A program made the position numbers and the translations under genes. The notes beneath the pieces were generated by a model. That model was not told the DNA's origin and did not search any database. It saw nothing but the letters and a program-made list of their open reading frames with translations. DNA of 57,407 nucleotides, from contig NZ_JDTK01000018.1 of NCBI RefSeq assembly GCF_000770925.1, forward strand, positions 1-57,407. The letters are read 5' to 3'. The DNA is from Bifidobacterium ruminantium DSM 6489 (GTDB lineage: Bacteria; Actinomycetota; Actinomycetes; Actinomycetales; Bifidobacteriaceae). This document shows, one piece after another, positions 24,891 through 33,008 of the stretch (the first letter of the stretch is position 1; every line of letters starts with the position of its first letter).

Positions 24891-25913
24891 ATGGAACGCA
24901 TGACTGAAAAGCATGTTGCGAAGAAGACCATCGAGAAGCTGGCTATCGTCGTGGTGACCTACAAGCGTCAACAGCTGCTCGCCACCCTGTTCGAATCCAT
25001 CGAGAAGCTCACCGTCGCCCCATGGCGCATCGTCATTGTGGACAACGAGCATTCCGAACAGACCCGTGGCATGGTCGAGGAATTCCGCACCAAAATCACC
25101 GGACGGTGGGGTTCCACTGTGGCCGACCAGTCCGGCAACGAAAGCCGCGTGGTCTACGCGCCGCAGACCGAGAATCTCGGCGGAGCCGGCGGATTCTCCG
25201 CAGGTGTGAAGAAGGCCTACGAGCTGGGCGCCGAATGGTTCTGGGTCATGGACGACGACGTCGCCGTCATGCCGGAGGGCATCGAACGCCTCGCCAAGTG
25301 GACCGACCGCCATGACGTGATCCAGGGTAGCCGTTACGACTACGACGGCGGCCCGTTCTACTGGCAGTACGATTTCATCGTTCCACTCGGCATCCCGAAT
25401 CCGATTGCCCCGTCCGCATTCGGCCCCGCAGGCTACCGTGTCATGGACACGCTGTGTTTCGAGGGCGGCCTGTTCCGCCGCAACATCGTAGAGAAGATTG
25501 GCTTGCCGGATCCCCGCTTCTTCATCTACTGGGACGACACGATGTACGGCTATCGTGCCAGCAAGGTCACCAACCCGATCGTGGTGCCCGACGTGGTGCT
25601 GCGCCGCACGCGCGAGATCGGCAACTGGGACATCGCCGGCGTGCGCCAGCTCAACTCCACGTCCGACATGAACCGTTACCACATCATGCGCAACCGCGGC
25701 TACATGGCTCGCTATTTCATGACGTATGGCGACTATCGTCCGCTGCTGTTCGGACTGGGCACATTGTTGACTGCGGCGAAGGAGCTGATCCGCCTGACGA
25801 TGGTGGATCGTGAGCATTTCAGGACTGGCATCGTGCAGATCGCCAAGGGCTGGTGGGATTCGCGCAAGCTGTTGCATGATCCGGACTGGCGTCCGATGCC
25901 TCCGCTGAAGTGA
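24891..25913 (+). CDS. Family 2 glycosyltransferase, galactofuranosyltransferase-like
   Basis: 340 residues. The GT-A fold is clear: LAIVVVTYKRQQLLATLFES at the start, NLGGAGGFSAGVKKAYELG, and the nucleotide-sugar metal site WFWVMDDDVAVMPEG (DDD near 120). FIYWDDTMYGYRA supplies a catalytic acidic pair. NLGGAGGF and the following DDD are typical of GlfT2-like enzymes that add galactofuranose or rhamnose to cell-wall polysaccharide. The start is ATG 24891 or ATG 24900 (in frame). Followed by a terminator-like hairpin. Confidence 0.85.
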   Translation: MERMTEKHVAKKTIEKLAIVVVTYKRQQLLATLFESIEKLTVAPWRIVIVDNEHSEQTRGMVEEFRTKITGRWGSTVADQSGNESRVVYAPQTENLGGAGGFSAGVKKAYELGAEWFWVMDDDVAVMPEGIERLAKWTDRHDVIQGSRYDYDGGPFYWQYDFIVPLGIPNPIAPSAFGPAGYRVMDTLCFEGGLFRRNIVEKIGLPDPRFFIYWDDTMYGYRASKVTNPIVVPDVVLRRTREIGNWDIAGVRQLNSTSDMNRYHIMRNRGYMARYFMTYGDYRPLLFGLGTLLTAAKELIRLTMVDREHFRTGIVQIAKGWWDSRKLLHDPDWRPMPPLK

Positions 25914-25935
25914 TCCGCCGGATCGTTTCCATTCG

Positions 25936-25973
25936 TTCGTCCCGTGTCGATGAAGTCACCGGCACGGGACGAA
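25936..25973 (+). terminator. Terminator of the glycosyltransferase gene
   Basis: An 11-bp stem (TTCGTCCCGTG at 25936-25946 with its complement at 25963-25973) followed by TTCGTTT, 23 bases past the gene's stop codon. Confidence 0.7.
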
Positions 25974-26143
25974 TTCGTTTGCAAAACGTACTATTGCGAT
26001 GTTCACTAAGTTAAGCATCGCAGTTTATGCAATCGCTCTCACCGATTATGCATGTCGTGCGCGTTTTTTGGCTATATTGCGAGTTACCATGGCATCTGCC
26101 GGTTCGAATACACCCAACTAACTACCTTGAAGAGAGGTCAAAG

Positions 26144-26911
26144 ATGATTGAAACTGCACAGGCGTTCGGCGTTGACATTGGCGGCTCCGGTATTAAGGCC
26201 GCTCCGGTCAATCTCGAGAAGGGCGAATTCGCCGAACCGCGTCTGAAGATCCTCACCCCAGAGGTTTCCACTCCGAAGGCCGTCGGCGAGATTGTGCGCC
26301 AGCAGCTCGAACACTTCGAGGTTCCCGAATCCGCTCCGGTCGGCATCGCGTTCCCGGCTCCGATCCATGTGGGCGAAAAGCTCGGCTATATGGCCAACCT
26401 GGACCAGTCCTGGGTCGGCGTGGACGTCACCGAAGTGTTCTCTGAAGCCTGTGGCCGTCCCGTTACCGTGGTGAACGACGCTGACGCCGCCGGTCTTGCC
26501 GAGCAGCAGTTCGGCGCGGCGAAGGGCCAGGATGGCCTCGTCATCGCCACCACGCTGGGTACCGGCATCGGCACCGCGCTGATTTTCAACGGACAGCTCA
26601 TCCCGAACACCGAGCTCGGCCATCTGGAACTCCTCAAGGGCAAGGGCGACGCCGAGAAGTATGCTGCATCTTCGATCCGCGAGAAGCTCGACATGGGCTA
26701 CAAGAAGTGGGCGAAGCGCCTGACCAAGTATTACTCCCTCATGGAGTTCTATCTGGATCCGCAGCTGTTCGTCGTCGGTGGCGGCGTGTCCCGCGTATCC
26801 GAGAAGTTCCTGCCGTACATCGACATCAAGACCCCGATTGTTGCGGCCAAGCTGCACAACGAGGCCGGCATCATCGGCGCCGCATACTACGCGAGCACCA
26901 AGCAGAAGTGA
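26144..26911 (+). CDS. ppgK: Polyphosphate glucokinase
   Basis: 255 residues of the ROK/hexokinase fold. FGVDIGGSGIKAAPVNLEKG is the phosphate-binding loop of polyphosphate-dependent glucokinases. VNDADAAGLAEQQFG carries the catalytic aspartate, and ATTLGTGIGTALIFNG and TELGHLEL follow. It phosphorylates glucose, using polyphosphate or ATP, and feeds the bifid shunt. I start at ATG 26144 behind GAGAGGTCAAAG, not at the in-frame 26027. The upstream gap holds an AT-rich promoter-like segment with related GCGATG/CATCGC elements. A strong terminator follows. Confidence 0.93.
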   Translation: MIETAQAFGVDIGGSGIKAAPVNLEKGEFAEPRLKILTPEVSTPKAVGEIVRQQLEHFEVPESAPVGIAFPAPIHVGEKLGYMANLDQSWVGVDVTEVFSEACGRPVTVVNDADAAGLAEQQFGAAKGQDGLVIATTLGTGIGTALIFNGQLIPNTELGHLELLKGKGDAEKYAASSIREKLDMGYKKWAKRLTKYYSLMEFYLDPQLFVVGGGVSRVSEKFLPYIDIKTPIVAAKLHNEAGIIGAAYYASTKQK

Positions 26912-26935
26912 TGTGTTGACCGATTAGGTTGTCAC

Positions 26936-26966
26936 AAGGCCGTCCGATTCGTCGGACGGCCTTTTT
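26936..26966 (+). terminator. Terminator of ppgK
   Basis: AAGGCCGTCCG, a short ATTCGT loop, then CGGACGGCC followed by T5: a textbook intrinsic terminator 25 bases after the ppgK stop. Confidence 0.92.
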
Positions 26967-27022
26967 CGTTGTTCCATGTGCCGCAGATGGAAGACGGCAG
27001 TCCCTGGAGTAGGGTGGAGAGC

Positions 27023-28189
27023 ATGCGTTTTTCCTCAAGAGTCGACATCAGTGAGCCCAATCCCATCGCCAAGGCGGAAGCCACCGCCAAAACAGCCGGC
27101 AGACCGCTCGGCAAGCTCAACGACTCCAATCCGACACGGCACGCGCTGGCTCCGGATCTTGTGCCGGACATCTACTCCGCCGACCCGCGCGGCCAACGCT
27201 ACGCGCGTGAGGCGCTGGCCGCGTTCCTTGACATGCAGGGAATCGGCCATTGCTCGCCGGACGACCTGTACATCCTCAGTTCAACTTCCGAAGCCTACTC
27301 GTGGCTTATCAAACTGCTGTGCGACGCCGGCGACGCCGTGCTCGCACCGAAACCCGGCTATCCGCTCATCGAATCGATCGCACGTCTCGAATGCGTCGAC
27401 ATGATCGAATACCAGCAGCGGTTCGACGGCTCCTGGTACATCGACGTGGCGGAGCTGAAAGCCGCGTTGGAAGGCGCGGATGGCGGCCGTATACGGGCTT
27501 TGGTGCTCATCAATCCCAACAATCCGACGGGTTCGTACGTCAAACCGTCGGAACGAGAGGCAATCGTCGGCTTGTGCAGGGAGCATGACGTGGCCATCAT
27601 CGCCGACGAGGTGTTCTACGATTACGATCTGGAACCGTTCGATGGCAACGCGCGTCTCGCGGGGGAGACCGGAGCGCTCACGTTCGCATTGGACGGCTTC
27701 TCGAAGATGCTTGCCGCGCCGCACGCCAAAGTCGGCTGGATCCAGGTATCCGGTCCGGCCGAGGAAGTGGCGGAAGCCAAGCGCCGTCTCGACGTGATCG
27801 CCGACGATTACCTGCCCATGAGCGAAATTGTGGCCAAACGAATTCCCGAGCTGCTGCAGGCCGCACCCACGCAGACCGAACGCGTGCGGGAACGTGTCCG
27901 CGGCAATCTCGCCGCGTTGCACGACATGCTCGACTCCGACGGGCAGGGGCTCGTCAGCGTACTGCGCGCAGAAGGAGGATGGAATGTGCTGCTGCGCGTG
28001 CCGAGCGTGATCGACGAGAACGAGCTGGTACTGCGTATGATCGAACGCCACGGCGTCTCCGGACAGCCCGGCTATTTCTTCGACATGACCTCCAATGGCT
28101 ATCTGGCTATATCACTGCTGCCTGAGCCGGACGATTTCCGCCGCAATGTGCGGGTGGTGGTCGATACCGTCGACGAACTCATCGGCTGA
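27023..28189 (+). CDS. PLP-dependent aminotransferase, class I/II
   Basis: 388 residues with fold type I landmarks: STSEAYSWLIKLL for cofactor phosphate, PGYPL, the NPNNPTGSYV loop, the aspartate in IIADEVFYDYDLEPF, and the Schiff-base lysine in DGFSKMLAAPHAKVGW (about 228). HAKVGW replaces the commoner GxRxGW. Substrate amino acid unknown. I start at ATG 27023 (MRFSSRVDISEPNP), preceded by GTGGAGAG; the longer in-frame start at 26969 would begin just behind the ppgK terminator. Confidence 0.87.
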   Translation: MRFSSRVDISEPNPIAKAEATAKTAGRPLGKLNDSNPTRHALAPDLVPDIYSADPRGQRYAREALAAFLDMQGIGHCSPDDLYILSSTSEAYSWLIKLLCDAGDAVLAPKPGYPLIESIARLECVDMIEYQQRFDGSWYIDVAELKAALEGADGGRIRALVLINPNNPTGSYVKPSEREAIVGLCREHDVAIIADEVFYDYDLEPFDGNARLAGETGALTFALDGFSKMLAAPHAKVGWIQVSGPAEEVAEAKRRLDVIADDYLPMSEIVAKRIPELLQAAPTQTERVRERVRGNLAALHDMLDSDGQGLVSVLRAEGGWNVLLRVPSVIDENELVLRMIERHGVSGQPGYFFDMTSNGYLAISLLPEPDDFRRNVRVVVDTVDELIG

Positions 28190-28245
28190 AATGGCCGACG
28201 ATCCGGGTTGTCCGAACCGTGTGAGTCAGGCACTCCGACCCGTGC

Positions 28246-29046
28246 TCACGCCTTGAGCGCCTCGTATTTCGAGCGGACCAGATCCGTATAGCAATCCACC
28301 GCATCACGTGGCGTACCATCGAACACAACCTTGTGATCGTCGACGACAAGTGTGCGGTCGATCGCATATTCCGGGCGGACGATCAGATTCGTGTCATGCG
28401 TTGCGAACACAACCTGCTTGTCGTAGCTGAACAGCGCCTTCGCCACGCGGGTGGACGACACTTCGTCCAATCCCTTGGTCGGCTCGTCGGCGACGAGCAC
28501 GGCGGGGGAGAAACTCAACGCGGCCGCGATCGCCAGCAGATGCCTTTTCTCCCCATCCAACGCGGAAGCCGGCTCGCGAGATACCGCGGCCAAATCGAAA
28601 TGCGCGAACAGATTGCCGATGATCGCCTGGCGTTCGCTTTCCGGCATCTTGTGCTTCTTGAGCGGCAGCTCGACCGCTTCGCGGATGGAGGCGGCCTGGT
28701 AGTACGTGTTCGGCAGTTCCTCGCGGCGTACGCGGCCGACCATGTCCTCGACGTGTTTCAGATCCCGTTTCACCGACGGGTCGTAGGAGACGCCGTCCGC
28801 TTCGATACGGACTGTTCCGGATGTGGCGGTCAGCGCTCCATCGAGCAGTTTCAGCAGCGTGGTTTTGCCCGCGCCGTTCAGACCAATCACCGCCACGCGC
28901 CTGCATTCGGGTGTGATGTCCAGCGTGGTGGCCTCCAGTCCCACGGCGCCATCCTCATAGGTGTGCGCGGCGGAATCAAGATGGAACGTGACGGATGAGG
29001 CCGGTGCGGAACGCTTGCCGGCGAACAGCGAATCGAAGAAACCCAT
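28246..29046 (-). CDS. Orphan ECF-type (CbiO/BioM-like) ABC ATPase
   Basis: 266 residues. Walker A IGLNGAGKTTLL, Walker B AVLVADEPTKGLDEVSS and the H-loop FATHDTNLIV are intact, and the layout resembles BioM/CbiO ATPases. The ABC signature is LDGEKRHLLAIAAA, not LSGGQ, so it keeps only the trailing part. No S or T component is adjacent, so it must pair with partners elsewhere or act outside transport. There is no ribosome site before ATG 29046; TACAAT 7 bases upstream suggests a leaderless mRNA. Confidence 0.8.
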   Translation of the reverse strand: MGFFDSLFAGKRSAPASSVTFHLDSAAHTYEDGAVGLEATTLDITPECRRVAVIGLNGAGKTTLLKLLDGALTATSGTVRIEADGVSYDPSVKRDLKHVEDMVGRVRREELPNTYYQAASIREAVELPLKKHKMPESERQAIIGNLFAHFDLAAVSREPASALDGEKRHLLAIAAALSFSPAVLVADEPTKGLDEVSSTRVAKALFSYDKQVVFATHDTNLIVRPEYAIDRTLVVDDHKVVFDGTPRDAVDCYTDLVRSKYEALKA

Positions 29047-29130
29047 ACCGCCGATTGTAATGGACCCTATGCGAATCCTCTCACGGAACCGTGGAAGCTT
29101 CCGCCAGACTGGCTGGACGGAAGGGTGAGG

Positions 29131-30686
29131 TCAGGCGAAATAGAATCCGGAGAAATCGTACGAGTAGACGCGGTAGATGTAGCTCGAGCTGAGCGTCATC
29201 CTGTATTGCGCGACCAGGCTGCCATCCGGCGAATACTGTCCAAACAGTCCCTGCATGCCCGAATCGATGAGGATGTTGCCGTTGTCAAGCTCCTGCGCGG
29301 AGGAGACATACGGGGAATACGGCACGTCGAACGAGGAGACCTCCGTGTAGGTGCCGGCGTTCTCGTCCACCAGATACCTGCGGTATTGCGAGCGCGCGGT
29401 GTCGGAGGAGAATTCCGTGGAGATGCCGTCGATGACCGATCAGTCGAAATCGGGGCGGGTCAGTGCGGTGCCGTAGTTGTTGTCGAACAATGTATAGGTA
29501 ATACTGGCCGTCCGGCAGGGAATCGTCGGCGACGTAGGTGATGGAGTGCTGTCCGCCGGTGTCGGGGAAGTCGCCGTCCTTGTCGAGGAATGTGGAGACT
29601 TCCTTTGTGCCGTTCCATACGGATGGCTCTCCGATCATGTAATCCAATGTCGGCACGCCTTCCAGGTCGTCGATTTTGATGATGGTGGATGTTTCGCGGG
29701 CGGAGAACAGCGCGGATCCGTCGTCCAGCAGCTGGATGGTGTTGCAGTGCAGCCAGTCCCAGCGGTTCTTGGCGGTGGAGTCGGATTCGTCGGTGCCCGC
29801 ATGCGTGGTGGATGCCTTGTAATCGGCGAGCATTTCGCCGAAGTCAAGCAGTCGCGTCACGCTGCCGGTCGTGGTGTCCAGTTTGATGACTTGGTCCTGT
29901 ACGGCGTTGTCGCTGCGGCTGAGTTCGGTGGCGAGCAGCACGATGTTGCCGTCATCGTCCATCGCGTAATCATGGTGGAGGATGTAGTTGGATCCCAGGT
30001 CGAGGATCTTCTCGAGTTTGCCAAGCCGGTTCATGCCCACCATGTGATGGGTGGACGCGGAGAACCACATCAGACCGTCGTCATCGAACAGCAGACGGTG
30101 CGAACGGTAGTAGAGGACGGGAATCTCGCCGCGCAGCACGCCGTTCGTGTCGTAGTAGAACATGAAATCCTGTTCATCGGAATCATTGCCGAGGATTGCG
30201 TACAGGCTGTCGCCGAGATTCTCGCCGTCATCGGCGGTGACGGTGCGTTCGAGTTGAACTTCCTCGTCGCCGAGTTTCGAGGGGCCTTCGTGTGTGATGG
30301 TCTTTGTGCGCGTGCTGCCCTTGGCGTCGGTGAGAGTCAGTGTGATCGTGTTGGTGACGTCGGGAACGAGGCCGAGCAGTTGGAATTCGTGGGTTTTGCT
30401 GTATTGCGATTCCTGCTATGCGTCGCGTGTGAAATCCGCGTATCCGTCTGCGTGCACGGTATAGGAGACGGAGACCGCGTCATCGGTGGTGAAGTAGACC
30501 ACCAGCGACGTGGTGTTGGTGTCGTACGGGTTCTCGGCCGTGAAGATGCTGTCTTTGGTGGCTTTCGACGTTGCCGTAGCTTGCGAAGCAGACACCCAAG
30601 GACACCACGGTGGCGAGAAGGATCGCCATCCAACGGAAAAGACGCGGATGGCTGCGTGGCGACGGGATCGGCTTCATGGTCGGCAA
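29131..30686 (-). pseudogene. Arylsulfotransferase (AssT)-like membrane/exported protein, multiply disrupted
   Basis: The segments form one decayed gene. It starts at ATG 30686 (MPTMKPIPSPRSHPRLFRWM, then one membrane helix). A frameshift near 30575 moves to the frame reading DSIFTAENPYDTNTTSLVVY. TAG at 30416-30418 interrupts it, and it continues through GDEEVQLERT and FYYDTNGVLRGEIPVL, with the AssT-like HHDYAMDDDGNIVLL, WDWLHCNTIQLL and GGQHSI. A second frameshift lies near 29500, and TGA at 29440-29442 sits where a tryptophan is expected. The tail ends DFSGFYFA. Four independent lesions mean natural decay. An intact relative would move sulfate between phenolic compounds outside the cell. 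Confidence 0.8.
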
Positions 30687-30810
30687 CTTCTAGGATTCAT
30701 CTCAGAGCAAAACAATGACATTTGACACCATTGTCGGTGAAACTCAAAGCAACCCGGGAAAAAGATTGCAAGGAAACCTAAAGAAACCTGAATTTTTGCC
30801 GAAAAAAACA

Positions 30811-32988
30811 TCACAGCATCGAAAACCATGACTGCACATCCAGGAATAGGCCGGGATTGTTGCGCAGTAGCTCATCATCGCGTCCAGGCATGAACAGCGA
30901 TAGCAGTGTGATGACGATCATGAACAGCAGCAACGCGAGGAACCCGGCTCTGGCCAGCCAGCGCAGACGCGGCCGTGCGACGTCCAGTATGCAGGACAGC
31001 GCGGGCAATGCGGCCAAAGCGAACAACCATCCGAAATCGGTGATGTAACGCCATCCCAAGCCCGCCATACGCGAGTCGAGAACGACAAGCAGCAGCCCCA
31101 ACACCAGACAGGAAACCGACAGTGCCCACACGCCGCGCCCCTCCGCGCCGCGCGCCCGTCGACGCAGGAACGGAACCGCGACAGCGGCCAAAGCCAGCGG
31201 CGCGATCGCGAACAGACCTCCCGGCATCGCCTCGGTGAACTCCCAGGACGGCAACGGCGCCGGACTGACCGCAAGGAAGGGGAATGCGTCCGTGAAACGC
31301 AACGGCAGGAACAGGTAGTAGACAACGGTCAGCACGAGATTCGACAACGACTGATGGTAGTTGGTCATGTCCGTGACCGTTAGCTGATAGGATGAGCCGA
31401 AATCGAAAGGCGAGCCGAAACGGGCCGCATTGTATGCCAGCAAAGGAACGATCACGGCCAACGCCGGCACCACGGCCGCCAACGGAGCGCGAAGCAAACG
31501 CCATGCCGAGCCGAATGACATCCGTTTCGCGCCGACGGCATGACGGAGGATCTTACCGATCTGCGGACGGAAGATCACCAACGCCAGCAACGCCACCACA
31601 ATGAACTGCGGACGGCATCCCAGATTCGCCGCGATGCACACCGAACCGGCAGCCAGACGGGGAAGCGACAACGACCGCGCGACATCATCGCCGTTGCCCC
31701 CATCCGCCGCAACGGGAACACGCTTCACGGCACCCATCCACAGCCACAAGCCCAGAGCGCTCAAAAACAGGGAAGCCGCGATGGGCACCGAATAGAAGTT
31801 CGTCCTATACCACAGGTATACGCCATTGGACGCCAACAGCATGAACACGCACAGCATACTGACCGCGGCCACCGGCATGCCGGGACGAATCCTATCCGCC
31901 ATACGGATCACCAACAGACAGCCGAACACCAGAAAACCCAACATCAGCAACGGAACCGCAGCACCCGACGGCATCATCAACCCGCCGTCGACGAACAACG
32001 ACGTCACCGCACGATACGGCAAGAACAGCAACAACGCCGGCACCACGCCGAAATACGAATACCAGTGCCCCCGATAGAACGCGTAATCCCAATACACCGG
32101 ACCCACACCCTGATCCAGCAGCCGCTGACGCGTGCCCACATCATAAGGATTCGCAGCGTCACGCAACGCATCCGGCGTATCCAAATCCAACCATGTATGG
32201 CCGTCAAGTAGCGCCCGGGCCACATGATCATACTGGTCGAAATCATACGTGTACATGCCATCCGCATGGAAACTCAACGGGGCGGCCGCCACCAACTGCC
32301 ATACCACCACCGCCAAAGTGGCCGCCGAAGGCACCGCAAGCAACACGCCCAGCCACACACGCTGCCGCACGCTCGACGTATCCAACGGCACCCGCCACAA
32401 TCCGGAACCGGGACGCCAAGCCAACACCAGCGCCAACAACGCCACCATCAGGCCAATCCGCAAAGGACTCAACGAAAACGGCACGCGCACGTTCGCATGC
32501 ACCGCCTCGAACGGAACCACCGAACCCTCCGGCTCGAGAATCCGCACGCACACCGTCCCCCCGGAAGCGGCAGCGCGCACATACTCCGAACGAGAAGAGG
32601 GCAACGACACCGACCCGACCCGACCGGCAAGCCGATTCACATCAGGGCGCACACGGACCGTGGACAACACATGCGCGCCCCCATCCACAGCCTTGGTCAA
32701 CGCCTCCGATGAAACAGGAACAACACGCACATACTCCGACGAGCCATCCGCATCGACCTGCATATACGCCTGCGTCGGATCGACAACCCTCAGCAGCCCC
32801 TCATCGGTCCGCTCCAGACCGGGACCCAACACGTTATACGCAGCCGAGGAATCACCCGACGCGGCCACCGACCGCCAAAACGGCATATTGCACAACACGC
32901 ACTCGACCACCACCATCACCGCAAAAGCGACTACAATGACCACGCACATACGACGACGAGCCTGAAAACGCTGCTTCGAAAAAGTCAC
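30811..32988 (-). CDS. Large polytopic membrane protein, GT-C-like
   Basis: 725 residues. One N-terminal membrane helix (MCVVIVVAFAVMVVVECVLC) is followed by an extracytoplasmic stretch of about 150 residues. Then come ten or more helices (for example IGLMVALLALVLAW, LLLFLPYRAV, VPLLMLGFLVFGCLLVI, VSCLVLGLLLVVL, LALLLFMIVITLLSLF). The pattern of a loop with acidic residues (HADGMYTYDFDQYDHVARAL) before the helix bundle recalls GT-C polyprenyl-linked glycosyltransferases, but no family is certain. It starts at GTG 32988; TAGAAT at 33000-32995 with a 6-base gap makes it a leaderless gene. It is divergent from the 1129-residue protein. Confidence 0.7.
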   Translation of the reverse strand: MTFSKQRFQARRRMCVVIVVAFAVMVVVECVLCNMPFWRSVAASGDSSAAYNVLGPGLERTDEGLLRVVDPTQAYMQVDADGSSEYVRVVPVSSEALTKAVDGGAHVLSTVRVRPDVNRLAGRVGSVSLPSSRSEYVRAAASGGTVCVRILEPEGSVVPFEAVHANVRVPFSLSPLRIGLMVALLALVLAWRPGSGLWRVPLDTSSVRQRVWLGVLLAVPSAATLAVVVWQLVAAAPLSFHADGMYTYDFDQYDHVARALLDGHTWLDLDTPDALRDAANPYDVGTRQRLLDQGVGPVYWDYAFYRGHWYSYFGVVPALLLFLPYRAVTSLFVDGGLMMPSGAAVPLLMLGFLVFGCLLVIRMADRIRPGMPVAAVSMLCVFMLLASNGVYLWYRTNFYSVPIAASLFLSALGLWLWMGAVKRVPVAADGGNGDDVARSLSLPRLAAGSVCIAANLGCRPQFIVVALLALVIFRPQIGKILRHAVGAKRMSFGSAWRLLRAPLAAVVPALAVIVPLLAYNAARFGSPFDFGSSYQLTVTDMTNYHQSLSNLVLTVVYYLFLPLRFTDAFPFLAVSPAPLPSWEFTEAMPGGLFAIAPLALAAVAVPFLRRRARGAEGRGVWALSVSCLVLGLLLVVLDSRMAGLGWRYITDFGWLFALAALPALSCILDVARPRLRWLARAGFLALLLFMIVITLLSLFMPGRDDELLRNNPGLFLDVQSWFSML

Positions 32989-32994
32989 GTCATT

Positions 32995-33002
32995 ATTCTA
33001 AT
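32995..33002. promoter_or_regulatory. Overlapping divergent -10 boxes of two leaderless genes
   Basis: TCTAAT (32997-33002, +) stands six bases before ATG 33009. TAGAAT (33000-32995, -) stands six bases before GTG 32988. Each differs from TATAAT at one position, and the two share four base pairs. RNA polymerase cannot occupy both promoters at once. No convincing -35 was seen for either. Confidence 0.55.
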
Positions 33003-33008
33003 GGCTTT

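Noticed and set aside
29546..30718. A 390-codon + frame opposite the arylsulfotransferase pseudogene
   Set aside because: The minus strand shows family-specific blocks (HHDYAMDDDGNIVLL, WDWLHCNTIQLL); the + frame shows none.
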